Source: Acidobacteriaceae bacterium (lineage in GTDB: Bacteria; Acidobacteriota; Terriglobia; Terriglobales; Acidobacteriaceae). From it: a DNA stretch of 6,313 nt. The translations under genes were made by a program, and so were the position numbers. The stretch spans positions 226-6,538 of the forward strand of contig PLBX01000226.1 in assembly GCA_003135495.1 (NCBI GenBank), read 5' to 3'. The first letter of the stretch is position 1. Each line of letters starts with the position of its first letter. The notes under the pieces were generated by a model. That model ran no database searches, was not told the DNA's origin, and worked only from the letters and a program-made list of their open reading frames with translations. Positions 5,515 through 6,313 of this stretch are shown piece after piece.

Positions 5515-5985
5515 ATGGACCAGATTCTGCGACAACTAGGCGAATTACTGCTCGGAGCCGTGCCCACGGTCATCCTTCTGGCCGTGATTTACGTCCTCTA
5601 TACGTTCCTGGTTTATCGCCCTCTGACCACCGTCCTCGCCGAGCGCCGTCAGCGTACGCAAGGCGCCATGGAAAAGGCGCGCGCCGACATTGCCGCCGCC
5701 GAGGCCCGCACCGCCGAATACGAACAGCGCCTTCGCGAAGCTCGTCAGAAGATTTTCAAGAATCAGGAAGCCCGACGGCAGCAGGCCGCGCAGTTGCGCG
5801 CTCAGGCCGTCAACCAGGCCCGAACTCGTGCCCAGGAACAAGTCAAACAGGCCCGCGCAGAGATGGAAGAAGATAAGCGGCAAGCCATGTCAAAGCTGCA
5901 ATCCGATGCGGCACGGCTCGCCACCGAAATCGTTCGCGTCGTACTGCGCCCGCTAGCAGCGCCGAGCCAGGTCGGTGGCCAATGA
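5515..5985 (+). CDS. atpF: F0F1 ATP synthase b-type subunit (F0, stator stalk)
   Basis: This 156-residue protein has the usual length for subunit b. One N-terminal membrane helix (~12-33, from LLGAVPTVILLAVIYVLYTF) is followed by VYRPLTTVLAERR, the typical b-subunit junction. A long charged Ala/Arg/Gln/Glu helix (~38-145) then forms the peripheral-stalk coiled coil. The role is to hold the F1 catalytic head stationary against the c-ring, with the helix in the inner membrane and the stalk in the cytoplasm. The ATG at 5515 comes just before the membrane helix and has no obvious Shine-Dalgarno. The stop overlaps the next start (ATGA), and the downstream gene is a second b-type subunit, so this may be the b or the b' copy. 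A 452-nt gap upstream marks the likely start of the atp transcription unit. Confidence 0.93.
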   Translation: MDQILRQLGELLLGAVPTVILLAVIYVLYTFLVYRPLTTVLAERRQRTQGAMEKARADIAAAEARTAEYEQRLREARQKIFKNQEARRQQAAQLRAQAVNQARTRAQEQVKQARAEMEEDKRQAMSKLQSDAARLATEIVRVVLRPLAAPSQVGGQ

Positions 5986-6313
5986 ACTTGCGAAAAATCA
6001 GTCTTCTGGCAGTAGCAGTTGCATTCCTGACGCTCGTCCCCTCGCGTCCGGCAGCCGCCCAGGAACAATCCGCACCCCAGTCCTCTCAGCAATCCGAAAG
6101 CAAAAAGGAAAATAGTAAGCCGCCCGAACATAAAGGCATGGCTGGAGAACTGGTGGAAGAAACTCGCGAGGCGACTGGCGAGGATCAGGAAGAGTATTCA
6201 AACCTGAAACACGCATCAGTCATCCGCTGGATGGCGGCCAAAACCGGAATGAGTGTTCACCAGGCGCATATGACGGCGCTTTTTATTAACTTCGCCGTGA
6301 TCGTCGCCGTCGT
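5982..6313 (+). CDS. atpF: Second F0F1 ATP synthase b-type subunit with signal peptide, 3' partial
   Basis: ATG at 5982 overlaps the previous stop (ATGA). The frame stays open to the window end: 110 codons are visible and the 3' part is missing. Residues 1-26 are a signal peptide (MNLRKIS, hydrophobic core, RPAAA|Q). Residues 27-~75 are polar (SAPQSSQQSESKKE, then GMAGELVEETREATGE). Then come LKHASVIRWMAAKTGMSVH (75-93) and the start of a membrane helix (QAHMTALFINFAVIVAVV) at the edge. I recall this pattern, including the 'SVHQAH...NFAVIV' entry into the helix, from acidobacterial ATP synthase b subunits. Cleavage would leave the N-terminus outside, the same topology as ordinary b with its stalk in the cytoplasm. 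The overlap suggests translational coupling and 1:1 production with the first b subunit. The coiled-coil stalk should lie beyond the window. Confidence 0.85.
   Translation, partial: MNLRKISLLAVAVAFLTLVPSRPAAAQEQSAPQSSQQSESKKENSKPPEHKGMAGELVEETREATGEDQEEYSNLKHASVIRWMAAKTGMSVHQAHMTALFINFAVIVAV

Noticed and set aside
5080..5539. Two TTG-initiated open frames in the gap before the atp genes
   Set aside because: They cross the hairpin cluster, lack domain-like composition, and the second runs out of frame into the b subunit.

Overview
The window looks like chromosomal DNA from an acidobacterium (Acidobacteriota, Terriglobia/Koribacter-like). This is inferred from protein style: an OmpA-like protein with the N-terminal domain I associate with that phylum, a small secreted protein ending in an RIPDDRF...PGV module, a TMTC-like membrane protein with TPRs, and two consecutive ATP synthase b subunits, the second with a signal peptide. 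All genes I can support lie on the + strand. No phage, IS, CRISPR, tRNA or rRNA signal was found.

Layout. (1) 1-1592: 3' part of an exported OmpA-family protein with a long Ala-rich coiled coil and a C-terminal peptidoglycan-binding domain; its start lies left of the window. (2) 1642-2205: a secreted Gln/Lys/Glu-rich protein, 49 nt downstream and probably co-transcribed. It is closed by a strong intrinsic terminator at 2248-2284. (3) 2457-4391: a polytopic GT-C-like membrane protein with C-terminal TPRs, related to eukaryotic TMTC O-mannosyltransferases. (4) 4392-4681: a 290-nt gap without a gene, holding a short GT-rich repeat-like string. (5) 4682-5062: a small single-domain receiver-like protein that starts at TTG behind a near-perfect Shine-Dalgarno and has lost the residues needed for phosphorylation. 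(6) 5063-5514: a 452-nt gap. Its first 240 nt are packed with inverted repeats that could fold as a structured RNA or leader, and its second half holds a candidate promoter. (7) 5515-5985 and 5982-6313 (cut by the window end): two F0F1 ATP synthase b-type subunits joined by an ATGA stop/start overlap, the start of an atp operon.

Functionally, the first two genes look like an envelope module (peptidoglycan-anchored outer-membrane or periplasmic protein plus a secreted partner), ended by the terminator. The TMTC-like gene is probably transcribed on its own. The last two genes begin the stator stalk of the ATP synthase. The most unusual items are the receiver without a phosphoacceptor and the hairpin-rich region between it and the atp genes. 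I do not see a clearly new multi-gene system here.
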